A stretch of 64,000 nucleotides of DNA from Annona cherimola (GCA_030490835.1 CM059971.1:42208012-42272011); one strand, 5' to 3'. Shown: positions 1-12,215, counted from the stretch's first letter. Notes: generated by a model not told the origin, from the letters alone. Translations and numbers: made by a program.

Positions 1-2501
1 TTTGGACATGCTTGAAATCTAGAACACATACAAACACTGAACAAGATATCGGGTCTAGAAGCAGTTAAATATAACAAGGATCCTATCATGCTTCTATAAA
101 GCTTTTGATCGATACTTTTACCGTTTTCGTCCGTGTCGATCTTGATTGTCGAACTCATTGGAGTGTTTGCTCCTTTGCTATTTTGCATTCCAAATTTCTT
201 GAGCATTTCTTTGACATATTTGGACTGGTTTAGAAATATTCCTTCATTTTGTTGCTTGATTTGAAGTCCAAGGAAGAAATTTAATTCTCCCATCATGCTC
301 ATTTCGAACTCATTCTGCATTATCTTAGAAAATTCTTGACAAAGATTTTCATCAGTAGCACCGAATATTATGTCATCCACATAAATCTGTACAATCAAAA
401 TATTTTTATTTTTGTACTTGATGAATAAAGTAGTGTCTACTTTCCCTCTTTGAAACTCATGATCAATCAAGAATCTATTTAACCTTTCATACCAAGCTCT
501 TGGTGCTTGTTTTAGTCCATATAACGCTTTGGTTAATTTATAAACATACTTTGATTGATCCTTTTCTTCAAAACCAGGGGGTTGTTCAACATATACTTCT
601 TCATTCAAATAACCATTCAAAAATGCGCTTTTTACATCCATTTGAAACAATTTGAAGTTCATATGAGAAGCAAATGCTAGTAGGATGCGTATGGCTTCTA
701 ATCTAGCCACGGGTGCATATGATTCTTCAAAATCAATTCCTTCTTCTTGGGAATACCCTTTGGCTACTAATCTTGCCTTGTTTCTAATTACAAGACCGCT
801 TTCGTCTAATTTGTTCCTAAATACCCATTTTGTACCAATGACTGTATGATTGTTTGGTCTAGGAACTAAATGCCATACATTGTTTCTTTCGAATTGATTT
901 AGCTCTTCTTGCATTGAAATAACCCAATTTTCATCATTAAGAGCTTGTTCAATGGTATTTGGTTCAATTTTCGATACAAACGCATATTGGCCATAAACGT
1001 TTTGTTTTGATCTTCTAGTTTTTACTCCTTCATATATGTTTCCAATAACTTGTTCAATTGGATGGGCATTTTTAAACTTTAAATCAGTTGGAGGTTTGTA
1101 AGATTCATTACCTTCACTTACCTCTTCCTCCTCTGGATTTTCTGGCTTGAGCTCGAGTTCCTTTGGTTGTTCTTTGCCTTTCGTCTCATCTGCATCACTT
1201 AGTTCATCCTCCTTTCTCGGAGTTTGGTTAAATTCATCAAATACAACATGTATGGATTCTTCTACAACTTGATTTCGTTTATTGAATACTCTATATGCTT
1301 TGCTATTTGATGAATAACCAAGGAATATAGCCTCATCACTTTTGGCATCTAATTTTCCCAAGTTGACTTTTCCATTGTTTAAAACATAACATGTACATCC
1401 AAAAACATGAAAATAAGATATATTTGGTTTCCTTCCTTTCCAAAGTTCATATGGAGTCTTTTTCAAGATTGCTCGAATGGTAACACGATTCAAAACATGA
1501 CAAGCTGTACTCACAGCTTCACCCCAAAATTTCTTGGATAGATTGCTCTCATTTAGCATAGTTCTAGCCATCTCTTGTATAGTTCTATTTTTCCTTTCAA
1601 CTACTCCATTTTGTTGTGGAGTTCTTGGTGCAGAAAATGTGTGGTGAATTCCTTTTTCATTACAAAATTCCATGAATCGTTTGTTTTCAAATTCGCCACC
1701 ATGATCGCTTCTTATGGTCACAATAGTACTCTGTTTTTCATTTTGCACCAAATTCACAAAAGTTGCAAACATAGAGAAGGCTTCATCTTTACTAGCTAAG
1801 AGAATTATCCAAGTGAATCTTGAAAAATCATCAACTATGACAAATACATATTTCTTTCCACCAATGGTTAGAATGTCGGATGGCCCGTATAGATCCATAT
1901 GTAGTAATTCAAGTGGCTTTGTGGTGGAAATTTCCTTTTTGGTAGAGAAAGGCATCTTGGGTTGTTTTGATAATTGACATGCCTTGCAAATTTTGTCTTT
2001 GTCATATTTCAACTTTGGTAATCCTTCTACCAAATTCTTTTTCCAAAGGGTCTTTATATTTCCCATGTTTACATGTCCAAGCCTTTTATGCCAAACCCAT
2101 GGATCATTATCAATGGCCATAAGACATTGACCATTCAATTCATCAAGTGAAACCAAATAAACATTTCCATGTCGTTTACCACTAAACATGATATGTTCTC
2201 CATCAAATACATTACATATAGATGATTCAAACACAACTTTATATCCTTTATCACATAATTGGCTAATACTCATTAAATTGTGTTTGAGTCCTTCAACAAA
2301 CAAAACATCTTCCATGCATGCATTTGAGGTACTAAGTATATTTCCTTTACCTTTAATTTTACCTTTTTCATTATTTCCAAAGGCAACCATTCCATCGTTG
2401 CAAGGCTTAAGTTTATGAAACAAACTCCTTTCACCGGTCATATGCCTTGAACAACCGCTATCCATGAACCATTCATTGTTTGCCTTTGCCTTAAAACATA
2501 T
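1..2501 (-). CDS. copia pol polyprotein, partial (runs off left edge)
   Basis: The minus strand reads as one pol frame from about 2501 to position 1, with no in-frame stop seen by eye. In order it shows: an aspartic-protease-like [12 protein letters not shown] near 2465; the GAG-pre-integrase zinc-binding part (WHKRLGH, then CKACQLSK near 1985); the integrase core with DLYGPSD, SDHGGEF and [13 protein letters not shown]; the GKTRRSKQ-like linker; the RT with [23 protein letters not shown] and the catalytic YVDDI at about 366-380; and the [13 protein letters not shown] and SRPDI segment leading into RNase H. The pol frame is +1 relative to gag and overlaps the gag stop. The C terminus (RNase H) and stop are outside the window. 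Confidence 0.9.
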   Translation of the reverse strand, partial: MCFKAKANNEWFMDSGCSRHMTGERSLFHKLKPCNDGMVAFGNNEKGKIKGKGNILSTSNACMEDVLFVEGLKHNLMSISQLCDKGYKVVFESSICNVFDGEHIMFSGKRHGNVYLVSLDELNGQCLMAIDNDPWVWHKRLGHVNMGNIKTLWKKNLVEGLPKLKYDKDKICKACQLSKQPKMPFSTKKEISTTKPLELLHMDLYGPSDILTIGGKKYVFVIVDDFSRFTWIILLASKDEAFSMFATFVNLVQNEKQSTIVTIRSDHGGEFENKRFMEFCNEKGIHHTFSAPRTPQQNGVVERKNRTIQEMARTMLNESNLSKKFWGEAVSTACHVLNRVTIRAILKKTPYELWKGRKPNISYFHVFGCTCYVLNNGKVNLGKLDAKSDEAIFLGYSSNSKAYRVFNKRNQVVEESIHVVFDEFNQTPRKEDELSDADETKGKEQPKELELKPENPEEEEVSEGNESYKPPTDLKFKNAHPIEQVIGNIYEGVKTRRSKQNVYGQYAFVSKIEPNTIEQALNDENWVISMQEELNQFERNNVWHLVPRPNNHTVIGTKWVFRNKLDESGLVIRNKARLVAKGYSQEEGIDFEESYAPVARLEAIRILLAFASHMNFKLFQMDVKSAFLNGYLNEEVYVEQPPGFEEKDQSKYVYKLTKALYGLKQAPRAWYERLNRFLIDHEFQRGKVDTTLFIKYKNKNILIVQIYVDDIIFGATDENLCQEFSKIMQNEFEMSMMGELNFFLGLQIKQQNEGIFLNQSKYVKEMLKKFGMQNSKGANTPMSSTIKIDTDENGKSIDQKLYRSMIGSLLYLTASRPDILFSVCMCSRFQACP

Positions 2502-2530
2502 CTGAAAAATAAGGAAATAAATCTTATCTT
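2490..2530 (-). promoter_or_regulatory. gag/pol junction with splice-acceptor-like tract
   Basis: Between the gag stop (2524-2526) and the protease DSG motif there is a T-rich tract ending in CAG (minus strand, AG at 2502-2503). The degenerate copy at 63475-63505 has T7GCAG at the homologous place, and translation after the AG is homologous in both. Pol is also openly readable in the +1 frame across the gag stop in this copy. Either ribosomal frameshifting or splicing could therefore connect pol; in the second copy an in-frame TGA lies upstream of the tract. The sequence alone does not decide. Confidence 0.35.
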
Positions 2531-4326
2531 TTTGGTACCCATTTTATGGGTCCATTTGGGTTAGTAATAGAATCTAATCTAAGTTGATCTAACTTTGAAA
2601 GCCCAAATCTTGTGTTTCTTGGAACCCAAACTAATTTAACACCATGGTCATATAGTTTCTTAAAATTACATTTGTAAGTTTTATGACCCATCTTATTGCA
2701 GAAATTACAAGCCAAAGGTAATCTTGGAGTAGGTTTCCAAGCATGCAAAGGTTCAATCATTGGTCTTCTAGTCCACTTAAAATTTTTCTTTTGTGGCTTG
2801 TATATAGATGTATTTTTAGTTTGATTTTTCTCAAGTATTTGTTCATTTGATTTGCTACTTTCTCCTTGCTCAAATGTATGATACCCAAGACCTCTTTTAT
2901 GTGTTTGGGAGGTCATATTCAGAAACATTTTAACATTTTCTCCTGGATTAGAGAACTTAGCTAATGATTCATTTAATGATTTGTTCTTCATTTTCAGCAA
3001 TTCAGTTTCATCTTTCAATTTGACTAATCTTTCTGCAAGTTTACCATTTACAATTATTGTTGCATCACATTGTCTCTTCTTAATTGTAAACTTGCTTCCT
3101 AATTTCTTCATTTCTTCATATAATGAATCATATGCAGTTTGTAGTTCATCTAATTCAGTACATTTGAGGCATTCATGAGAGGAAGAATAACTTGAATTAG
3201 AAAGGGAGAGTTTGGAACTTACCTCTTCATTGCTTGTGTCTTTTGTTGAGGTAATTTGTTCTTCTTGCTCGATTTGTGCCATGCAGCAAATTCTTGCACA
3301 TTCTTCTGCCTCTATGTCATCGGTTGAGAAGCTACTCGTCGTAGATTCTTCATCATTTACGTACATGCCTCTTCCTTTGTATTTCTGGAATCTTCTATTG
3401 TTCCCTCGATCCTTTCTTTGTTCTTTTGCCTTGTTTTCTTCGGGAGTTGGACATTGAGCCTGCATATGTCCCGAACCGCCGCATCGGTAGCACTTGGTTG
3501 ATTCTTTCTTCTTCTCTTGGGGAGTTCTTTCTTTGAAGCTTCTGAAATTTTTGCCTTTCCTCACAAATTTTCTGAATCGTTTTGTGAGTAGAGCAATCTC
3601 GTCGTCATTTTGAGAAGAAGATGTGTCATCGGTGTCTTGTGCGGCTTTTAAGGCAATTGCTCTTTTGCCCCTGTGTTGATCTTCATTCCTTTTCTTAATT
3701 AGCTCATGTGACATAAGTGAGCTAATTAAGTTTTCAAGCTTCAGCGTGTTGAGGTCTTTGGCTTCTTCAATTGCAGTGATCTTTGGAGTCCATGATTCGG
3801 GTAGAGCTCTTAAAATCTTCATAACCTGCTCAGATTCAGATATTGCTTTTCCAAGACCTTTTAAAGCATTAGTAATCTTAGAGAATCTAGCAAACATTTC
3901 AGAAATATTTTCTGTTTCTAGCATTCTAAAGTTCTCTAGTTCTCCAATCAAAATATTCCTTCTCGTCCCTTGGACTTGAGAAGTTCCTTCGTAGATAGAG
4001 ATTAGTGTATCCCATATCTCTTTGGCGGTTAAGCAAGAGGATACTCTATCATACTCGGAAGCAGTGAGAGCACAAAATAAGGAGTTCATAGCTTTGGCAT
4101 TGCTCTTCACTATTCTTACTTCCTCATCGGTCCATTTGGAAGCTCGTTCATCGGTAGGCAGTATTACTCCATCTTGGATAGCAATCCAAGAGTCCATATC
4201 GGTAGCCATGATGAGTTGCTTCATACGAAGCTTCCAATATCCAAAATTGTTCCCATCAAACAACGGTGGCCTTGTAAAGGATTGGCCTTCAGCAAATGCG
4301 GGAACGGAAGTAGATTGGGATGCCAT
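2524..4326 (-). CDS. copia gag polyprotein, intact 600 aa
   Basis: An uninterrupted 600-codon frame starting 35 bases inside the PBS. The N-terminal part has the copia-type gag (UBN2/DUF4219-like) signature, with [17 protein letters not shown] near residue 25 and [13 protein letters not shown] near residue 105. Two CCHC zinc knuckles are present: [14 protein letters not shown] near residue 280 and [14 protein letters not shown] near residue 545. Between them lies a Ser/Glu-rich, probably coiled-coil stretch. The protein should form the virus-like particle and bind element RNA. It ends in KWVPKR just before pol. Two further gag copies of the same family are in the window: a fragment at 30013-30485 and a degenerate copy at 61618-63475. 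Confidence 0.92.
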   Translation of the reverse strand: MASQSTSVPAFAEGQSFTRPPLFDGNNFGYWKLRMKQLIMATDMDSWIAIQDGVILPTDERASKWTDEEVRIVKSNAKAMNSLFCALTASEYDRVSSCLTAKEIWDTLISIYEGTSQVQGTRRNILIGELENFRMLETENISEMFARFSKITNALKGLGKAISESEQVMKILRALPESWTPKITAIEEAKDLNTLKLENLISSLMSHELIKKRNEDQHRGKRAIALKAAQDTDDTSSSQNDDEIALLTKRFRKFVRKGKNFRSFKERTPQEKKKESTKCYRCGGSGHMQAQCPTPEENKAKEQRKDRGNNRRFQKYKGRGMYVNDEESTTSSFSTDDIEAEECARICCMAQIEQEEQITSTKDTSNEEVSSKLSLSNSSYSSSHECLKCTELDELQTAYDSLYEEMKKLGSKFTIKKRQCDATIIVNGKLAERLVKLKDETELLKMKNKSLNESLAKFSNPGENVKMFLNMTSQTHKRGLGYHTFEQGESSKSNEQILEKNQTKNTSIYKPQKKNFKWTRRPMIEPLHAWKPTPRLPLACNFCNKMGHKTYKCNFKKLYDHGVKLVWVPRNTRFGLSKLDQLRLDSITNPNGPIKWVPKR

Positions 4327-4360
4327 TTCAATAAGATCTCTTTGATAAACTCAAAGACCT

Positions 4361-4372
4361 GCTCTGATACCA
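4361..4372 (-). other. primer-binding site, initiator tRNA-Met
   Basis: On the minus strand the sequence TGGTATCAGAGC follows the LTR end (CCAACA) after two bases. It is complementary to the 3' end of plant initiator tRNA-Met, the usual primer of copia elements. It fixes the 5' LTR boundary at 4375. Confidence 0.9.
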
Positions 4373-4639
4373 CTTGTTGGTCCCGAGTTGATGGCCTAAC
4401 CCAAGAGGGGAGGGGTGAATTGGGTTCTTTAAAATTTCTTTTGTAAACTTAAAAATCTTAACCCCTTGAAAAGGTTAATCCCCTTTTTAAGCGAATGGAG
4501 AGCAAATAAGATAAAGCAGTAAAAATAAGTAGAACACAAGATTTATAGTGGTTCGGGCAAACCTTCCCTACTCCACTCTTCCAAGCTCACACTCCGTTGT
4601 GACTTGGGTTCCACTATGTATTCCACGAATACACTTAGA

Positions 4640-4785
4640 GTCACCGCTCTCTTCTAGATTCAAAGCTCTAGGGGGCATAACAACTAGAGCCACTTGCTCT
4701 CTTCTAGATTCAAAGCTCTAGGGGGCATAACAACTAGAGCCACTTGCTCTCTTCTAGATTCAAAGCTCTAGGGGGCATATACAAT
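4640..4785 (-). repeat. 50-bp tandem repeat in copia LTR copy 1, three units
   Basis: A 50-bp unit containing CTTCTAGATTCAAAGCTCTA starts near 4646, 4696 and 4746, almost identical each time. The solo LTR at 36466 has two diverged units of the same repeat (about 37801-37895). The LTRs at 57407 and 59849 have one each, so the unit number varies between copies. Confidence 0.85.
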
Positions 4786-5120
4786 CACTTGCACAAGTAG
4801 GTGATGAGTCTCACTCCAATCACACCCTACTTTGCATATACTTGATCTTAGCTACCCAAGCTAAATCAAGATTTATACAACAAGACAATGAAATAAATGA
4901 AACTACACTTTACAGATTTGTGTAGGCAGATTGAGCTCGAGGAAGAAATCAAAGGCAGCTTGGATGATGATCGTTGAAGCAACTTGCAGTTTGAAGCTCT
5001 TTCTTCCTTTAAATCACTCAAATATGGAGAAAAGGAATTTGAAAGTCTTTCTTGCACTTCTTTTCTCTCTATGATCCTTAGTGTAGTGTGTATTATCTTT
5101 TCTCACGTTCATTTGAATGT

Positions 5121-5132
5121 CTTTTTATAGAG
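5121..5132 (-). promoter_or_regulatory. TATA-like box of copia LTR copy 1
   Basis: The minus strand reads CTCTATAAAAAG at this place. Equivalent boxes stand at the same relative place in the other LTRs: CTATATATAG at 37446-37455 and ATTATAAATA at 58046-58055. In each case it lies downstream of the dyad array and of a conserved AACGTT/TTCGAA segment. Confidence 0.55.
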
Positions 5133-5214
5133 TGAGAAAGATTGGAACGTTGTAGGAGTGGTTGTCGCGCAATAAATGAACTCCAACGTTCAAAAATTCG
5201 AACGTTATACTCCA

Positions 5215-5960
5215 AGTCGAAGATGGAGTCGACTTGGTCTGCGACTTGGCTTCCAAGTCGCACCTGGAGTCGACTTGGCCTGCGACTCCAGTTCTTCCAG
5301 ATTCCAAGTCTGAGTCTTTGGTCGACTTGGCTTTGGACTTCGACTCAAGTCGATCCTGAAGTCGACTTGACTTGCGACTTGACTCGACTTTTGCTGGAAA
5401 TGCTTTGAGCTTCTTTTGATCTGCTTTTTCATCCTTGGTTTTCTTTCTTTTGAATAAGCTTGAGAACTTGTGATTGACTTGATAGACTTGATTTGATGTT
5501 GATCTTGAATCCTTGCTTTGATCTTCGAGAACCTTGAGTTGTTCTTGAAAATGGTCCTTGCATCCTTTTTGGATTTGATTATTCTCAATTTGATCTTTTG
5601 GATAAGCTTGGAAATACAAACTTCAAGTCTGAAATCCTCAAGTCGAAGTTGGAGTCGACTTGGTCTGCGACTTCGCCCAAGTCGCACATGGAGTCGACTT
5701 CGTCTGCGACTTCGCCATGTTCGTGAACCAGATTTCAGCGCTGGACACTTTTGGTCGTTTGAGGTCGATTCCGAAGTCGACTTCGTCTGCGACTTGACTA
5801 CCCAAGTCGCAAGTGGAGTCGACTTGACTTGCGACTTCACCTGTCAGTCCTTCCATTTTCAAATCTGTCCACCTGTGGCCATTCCAAGTCCCTAGAGAAG
5901 TCGACTTGGGTATCGACTTCGTACCAAGTCGAAGTCCGAGTCGACTTGGTGATCGACTTG
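5215..5960 (-). repeat. AGTCGACT dyad array in copia LTR copy 1 (U3)
   Basis: About ten GTCGAC (SalI) sites in 0.75 kb. Most sit in an imperfect palindrome of the form AAGTCGCA, then AGTCGACT, then TGCGACTT, roughly 34 bp overall. In the second half the GTCGAC cores start near 5654, 5693, 5776, 5818, 5900 and 5940, giving spacings of 39, 83, 42, 82 and 40: a pair of dyads repeated every 122-124 bp. The several ORFs that cross this region arise because the repeat lacks stop codons. Confidence 0.85.
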
Positions 5961-6084
5961 GTCTCTTTGCTTTCCTTAAACACTTGGCAAACTTATTAGT
6001 ATTCTTTTTAACCTCAAATTAGTTCTTGTTAATCATCAAAACTTACACTTTGGTCAATTTTGTTTTGAGTCATTGTTTCCAACA

Positions 6085-7688
6085 TAAAATACTCAGTAAG
6101 CAAGCATTTAGAAATACATAATTTTCAAAATCCATGACATTAACTGAAATCATAAAATTTTTAAAATTCGGTTATGCATGTGTGATAATGAGATGAATGC
6201 ACACACATGCATCATTCCATGACTTATTCCTCATTTGGCAAATGACACTTATCAAGTGATCACTCGCCCATACGTCGGACGCACCGACCAGGCAACATCA
6301 AGGACGAACTACCTATCCAATTACTACCTTGAAAAAGCCTCCTTAATTCACTTTCCATGCATGAGTTCTATTCACACGTGCATCATATGCATTTATGGCA
6401 TGAATTGAGTTTCGCCAACTAAACATGATAACAGGGTTTCTATATGGAACTCAAGTTATAAAACATATTTCAAGCACACATTTTTTTATAAAAACTATGC
6501 ATAGGGTAATGGTCATCCCTAAATACATTTATAATGCATATCAATTTAAAAAAATATTTAAATAAAACAAACTCATTAGCGAATAATGTTTCTTGAATAA
6601 AAAGGCAAGAACGGATTCTTCTTACCATAAAATTCTTTTGAACAAAAAGAATCTTGAAGAGCTTACTTACCTCTTTCCTTTGGCTTCCTTCATCTTTTCT
6701 TTATCCCTCCTTAGCATAATCATAGGAAACAATATCTAAACATATCATTCTCATCATCAAGCATGTCAATCTACATGCCTACATATTTCCTACTTGCCCC
6801 CTTTTTTATTGGCCTTTAATAAGAAATTCGAGCATTTCTTTGCTTGAAAATCTTATTTAAATATAATTCATCCTACACTTGCACAAACACCCGATTCTCG
6901 CTCTAGACTTTCAAATATGGAGTTCATCTTGAATGCATTATAAAATTAGATTTCATAGGGTTTCATAAGCCTAATATGCTCAAAAATAATCTTTTATAAT
7001 CGTAGACCAATTTGAAAACTCATAGACTATATAAGCTATCTTAGTCTTTTAATCATTCTGTAAATGAAATATTCTTAATGAGTCTTATACATTTTGTATA
7101 TATTGCATTTAAATAACTCATATAAAGGGGATGAGATCTTCTTACGCATATAAAACAAGTTTACTACCAAAAATCTTATCACACGGACTAATTCATACAA
7201 AATTTTAACCCATTTAAGACAGATGATTAGAATTCATCCCCATCGAACACAACTCAAATTCTATTACATATATAAAAGAATACCTTCCTCATGACTTGTA
7301 GATTCATTTATTCCAAAAATTGAATGATTCAAACTCATATCATATATATACTTCTTATATTTGTGTGATCAACATACTTTAACCTAAACCCAAAATTCAT
7401 AGACCACACAGCCTATCCGCATGGCTGCCTGGCTAGAATATGTTATATTTTATATTTAACATCATATCATAAGATTTTCATTATGATACTTGCAATATTT
7501 TTTAGCATTTGTCATTTATGCTTTAAAATCAATAATTTAGTAAGGGAACTATGCAACAGAACTATTTAACTTTATTTCCTCTAGTTTATTAATTTCAATT
7601 GTTAAGACTTTACATTCTATTTCAAATTCACTAACTTTTACGTTTGGAATGTGTAATCCACCTATTTTATCTAAATTACATGGGTAAA
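6085..7688 (-). repeat. gypsy LTR C remnant, left part
   Basis: AT-rich sequence with landmarks of the TGTGGCGCC-type gypsy LTRs in the same order: CTCAGTAAGCAAGC at the start, a GACACTTATCAAGTGATCA segment near 6245, a ATGGTCATCC segment near 6511, and CTTACTTACCTC near 6664. It is cut on the left by the copia element and on the right by LTR D at 7689; the remainder is 19503-20889. The missing first ~480 bp would lie beyond the copia element. No coding potential. Confidence 0.6.
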
Positions 7689-8044
7689 TGATGTCTAAAA
7701 ATTTTCCTTTAATTTCATATTAAATTCACACTGTTAATTATTAAAATGTTAATTAAATGCATGTTTTAAGTGGAATTTTATGAAAATCATATTTTTAATA
7801 GAATATTTGATTTTGCTATAAAAATGGGTCATTTTGCAACATTCTTGAAAATATAAAATTATGACTCAATTTTAATGTGAAATGTGTATTAGCTTATTAA
7901 TATAATTTGGGCAAATTTATAAAATCATTTAATTGGAAAAATCATAAATATATAACTATAATTATATTTTAAACAAAGTGAATTATTATATTTAGATAAA
8001 ATAAATTAGAAGATTAAACTAAGATGATACATGTCATTATTTAC

Positions 8045-8095
8045 AAAAAAATAATAATAATAATACTAATAAATAATAATAATAATAATAATAAA
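8045..8095. repeat. AAT microsatellite
   Basis: An imperfect (AAT)n run of about 50 bp near the left end of LTR D. It carries no other feature. Confidence 0.9.
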
Positions 8096-8657
8096 ATATA
8101 TGTAAACTCGTATTTATGCTGCACGAGTACTGGTAATCATGCACCACCGGAGCACTTGTTACAGTGCTCCATCTTCCCCAAAAATCAGCAGCATTATTTT
8201 CCAAGAACCGCAAAGCTCGATTTTCTTGAGCACTTAGCCATTTTACGGAAACAATCAGCCCCCATTCTCTCCGAGCAGTTATTAAAATCCAACCAGTAAT
8301 TGAAATCGGCAACAAATGGAGCAGTGCCCAAATCCATCCGTGCCTGCAAACCCATCCATGGCAGCAACGGCCGTCCAGCGTTCTCCTCTGCTTCAGCAAA
8401 CCATCAGCAGTATCGTCTTCCCCAACGTCACCAGCAGCTCTGCCACCGACGACATCACCGACCCATCTCACGGCAAGCAAAATCAAGACACAGCTGCCAT
8501 AGATTTCGGAATCTGTCCAAAAATTATAAAGCAATAGAATCGGCAGCCATTAAAACCCACCATAACCGAAGCTACTGCCTTGCAAATCAACCATTTCTGG
8601 CAGCATCAATTTAACCCATCTTCAAACTGCCGAAAATCAACCCAGCAGCCATGGAGA

Positions 8658-11600
8658 TGTGGCGCCCCGAACCGAGGCGTCACATTTGTCCTTACTCCAA
8701 GATCTTGTCGATTGGTAAGTGTGAATCAGGATTGTTGCCCTGATCACGCGGCGGGTACTTAATTCGATCTCGTCAAAAAAAAAAATCTTTTTCTTTCATC
8801 ACATAAAGACACATACTTATCATCAAATCTCAAATATCATTGATAACATTCATACTTGTTTTTGTACAATACAGGTTATTTTAACCTGAACATTTTATAC
8901 ATACATAATTTGAAAACTCCTTATCATATGTTCATGTCATACCATATATGGATCAGCATATCATAAAATTTTCTTCATACCTTCTTTTTCCTTTTCTTCT
9001 TGGCCTGTGCTGTACCTGTCTATGGTTTGAAAAGCAAAACGTGAGTCGAAACTCAGTAAGCAAGCATTTTTTTTTCCATTTAAATGCATTTCTCCCGTTC
9101 AATAGTAGACACTTATCAAGTGATCTACTATCAACCAGTGGAAACCTTTTCATAAAACCTTGCGTAAAACATATGCTTGCAAACTTAACATGTAAACCAC
9201 TTTTTCACGAACATAAAACGTTTTACATAAAACTTTCTTTCTCCAAGGACATTCCCATGTCCTTAAAACATTTTTCATAAAACCTTTTTAAAACAAGCAT
9301 ATGCATCATGCATAACGTTTCTGTCCGTCTGGTAGGTGACACTTACCAAGTGATCACCCTTTCCTCCTTAGGAGAGAAACCATCTTTATTGATAACTCGC
9401 GAGCCAGGCAGTTATCCGTGTTCTTCTCCCATTTCAGGGAGGGCGCCGCCGGCATTTCGCCTTTTAAAGCGACTTGGCCTATGTAGAGGGGGCCCATCTT
9501 GCAACCGCGTCCGGTCTGCATATCCTCTACAGTAGACCTAGTACATAACTCATGTGCACATTCCTTTCTCCATATTCATATGCTAGCATGCTTTTTATAA
9601 AACTCCACAGACCCTAGTCTGTGACTTTTCCTTTTTAAAACTTGATGCTAGCATGTCATTTCAAATTAGTACAGACCTCGGCCTGTGTTCCCTTTTCTAT
9701 CTCTAACTTGATAACTCGGCATAGCCCAAGTTAACAAGTTAATAAAAATATTTTGTAAGGATGACCAACCTTAAATAATTTTAAAAACATTTAAATGGCA
9801 CATTCTTAAAACATTTGAAATATTTGAGAAATAATAAATTTGAAACATTGCTAAAAAATGTTTATAAATCATTTTTGATCGGTAAAACAATTTTGAAAAA
9901 CATTTTAATATTTGGAAACCAAAGACTTTGGAAACATTTTTCTTCTCGTTTCTAGATTTTTCATAAACAAAGGATATACTAATGCATAATTCATTTTATA
10001 TATATATATCAAATTCTTTGTCCACATAACACTTAAGTTTCTTCTATACGAAGATACGCTTGTATGATCCTTTGGTCATTTAAAAGAAATCTTCATTTAA
10101 ATCGTTTATTGGTTGGCCTTCCTTAAATCTGTTTCAAAACATTTTAATAAATCATTTTAAATTCATTCGATAAAACAAAATACTATTTTGGAAATCAAAA
10201 CTTTTCCTTTTCCATTATAATGCAACCATTTCCATCTTTCTCTTCATTTATAAGGATTTGCTTATGATAAAGCAATTCCCACATACTTCAACATTTCTTC
10301 TTACTTCCATATGAATTTGCTTATAATAAAGAAAATTTGACATATTCCATAGTTGCACTATATAAAAATCATTTTCAAAAGTTTGCTTGCATACCTTTGC
10401 TTTGCTTTAATCCGACTCCTTTATCCTTTCCTTTCCTTTTCCTATACAAGTGAAAAGGATATACATACTTTATCATGCATATTTTATATTTATTTATGAC
10501 CTTATTTTCCACCATAAATTTTTTTATAGAGGTTATCCTTAAAAATGCGTGATCATCATTTTCTTATATGGATTTTTATCCATAAATTCTTAAAAAATTC
10601 AATCCATATATCCTCATAAAATATAAAAATAAATCTAAAATTTTCTCCAAAATCACGCTGTTACTGTAGCAAATAACTGTAGCATATTACTGTTCATCCG
10701 AGGTTACTGTTCACAGAGACGTGGTTACTGTTCATGGGTTCCAAAATTTGATATTTTTTCCAAAAATAAAAAATATCATGACATACCTCATGCCTATTAT
10801 ATCATAGGACATTTCATACATTTTGAATTTATCATTATTTACTTGGCCAAAAAAATCATTTTCTCCATGTACTAAAAATCAACATAAATTCACTTAAGCA
10901 TAATCCTTAATTCCAAAAATCATGAAATTAATATATCATTATTACAACATCATATTTATCATAATAATACATCCCAAATCATCATTTATCAATTTTGGAG
11001 CATTATTTTCATATATCATATGCTATCTTCCCAAATATCCTATCTTCGCTCCAAATTTTTGATGTTTTGGCATAATTCCATTTAAACATTATATCTATAC
11101 TTATTTTCTCATGCTTGGGCATTATCTAGGCATGGTTTTACCCTACTTAACATCCAAAACAAGTTTGGGAAGAATCCCCTTACCTGAAGTAGAAAAACTC
11201 CCCTTCTACTTGGCCTTTCTCTCTCAAATCTTCTCTCCTTCTTTCTTTCAAGGCCAAAACGTGTTTTGGATGGCTTGGGAACTTGGAATGGCTCAAGTGG
11301 AGCTGGGATTGTGCCTTTGGACGTTCACCCCATGCCCCTATTTATACTTTTTTGATTTTTCATTAAATTGCAATTTACCCCCTTGCTTGAGGTGTAAATT
11401 TGCAAATGTGTTTTTTTCTAATTTCCAAAGGGTTCCTTGAGCCAAGAGCAGACACCCTAGGCCTGCTACAGCAGCCCTATTGCAGCCCTATTTTTATCCT
11501 ATTTTTTTAATTTTAAAATTAATTATTTTTAAGCAACTTAATCTCAACCCTTGATTAATGATAAAATTGATTTGTGACCATTGGATCATGACCCCAAAAG

Positions 11601-12215
11601 TCAGCAACCCCCTTGCACGTCCCTGCCATGCTGCATTTTCATTTAATTTTATTTTTTTTTAATTATTTACTTTATTAAAAAGTCAAAGTATATTTAATAA
11701 AAAGTTAAGTTACTTTTTCAACATCTATTTGACACTTCATCTTGGCCATTAATTTGTGAGTTTCATCACATCTTATACCATCCATCATGTTCATCATGTA
11801 TTTTTAACCATCCATAAAAAATTTCATCTAATTCCGACACCCGGATTGCAATTTATGAATTATTTTCTATTTTTCCACAAAAATCCAAATTTGGATTAGA
11901 ATATCCAAAAGAATTGCTATTTTGTCTTGTAGTGATTAATTCTCCTTTTGACTTTTTGTGATTAGGTTAATCAAGTGATTAACTCTTAATCACATATCTT
12001 AATCCACAATTTCTATGCACGTTTACTATTCACGTGCACTATTCACGTGCACTATTCACGTGCGTCACATTCTTAATTGCATTATTTTAACCTCTAGTAC
12101 ATATTTGTAAAATATAACATATTTCATAAATTTTATTTATCATAAAATCAGTACAGGGATCTAGGGTTTACAACCCTAGGTTTACATGTGCTATTCTAGG
12201 ATTGCGGGTTTCACA
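8658..12215 (-). repeat. 3' LTR of gag-only gypsy element
   Basis: On the plus strand the LTR starts TGTGGCGCC and ends GGGTTTCACA, so in element orientation it runs TGTGAAACCC to GGCGCCACA. It aligns end to end with 14078-17633. The ORFs inside it (for example near 8948-9280 and 11111-11440) recur in the other LTR only because the LTRs are copies. Confidence 0.93.

Larger units (their letters stand above)
1..6084 (-). mobile_element. Ty1/copia LTR retrotransposon, left end outside window
   Basis: A minus-strand copia element in the order 5' LTR (4375-6084), PBS, gag (2524-4326) and pol (2501 to the left edge). Pol order is protease, integrase, reverse transcriptase, then the start of RNase H, which is the copia order rather than gypsy. 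The element interrupts gypsy LTR C, whose sequence resumes at 6085, so its right TSD should be 6085-6089 (TAAAA); the matching left TSD and the 3' LTR are outside the window. Gag and pol read open over long distances, so this is the least damaged of the copia copies here. The lineage within copia is not assigned. Confidence 0.93.
4375..6084 (-). repeat. copia 5' LTR (copy 1), 1710 bp
   Basis: The LTR begins TGTTGG and ends CCAACA, a 6-bp terminal inverted repeat. It matches the LTRs at 36466-38157, 57407-59262 and 59849-61568 over most of its length. In minus orientation it contains a U3 array of AGTCGACT dyads (about 5215-5960), a TATA-like box near 5121-5132, a conserved stretch around 4500-4620, and a 50-bp tandem repeat near 4646-4785. 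Confidence 0.93.

Noticed and set aside
5125..5895. Several ORFs of 70-211 codons on both strands (Ser/Arg/Lys-rich repeats)
   Set aside because: They arise from the AGTCGACT array, which lacks stops in several frames. They lie in an LTR and change frame between copies.
5215..5960. CRISPR-like look of regularly spaced repeats
   Set aside because: The spacers are repetitive themselves, the sequence is in a plant LTR, and the same array occurs in four LTR copies.
8948..9535. ORFs of 110 and 75 codons, repeated at 14369-14956
   Set aside because: Same explanation: LTR copies. No recognisable domain.
11111..11440. 109-codon ORF conserved at 16532-16861
   Set aside because: Both copies lie at the same place in the two LTRs of one element, so conservation reflects LTR duplication only.
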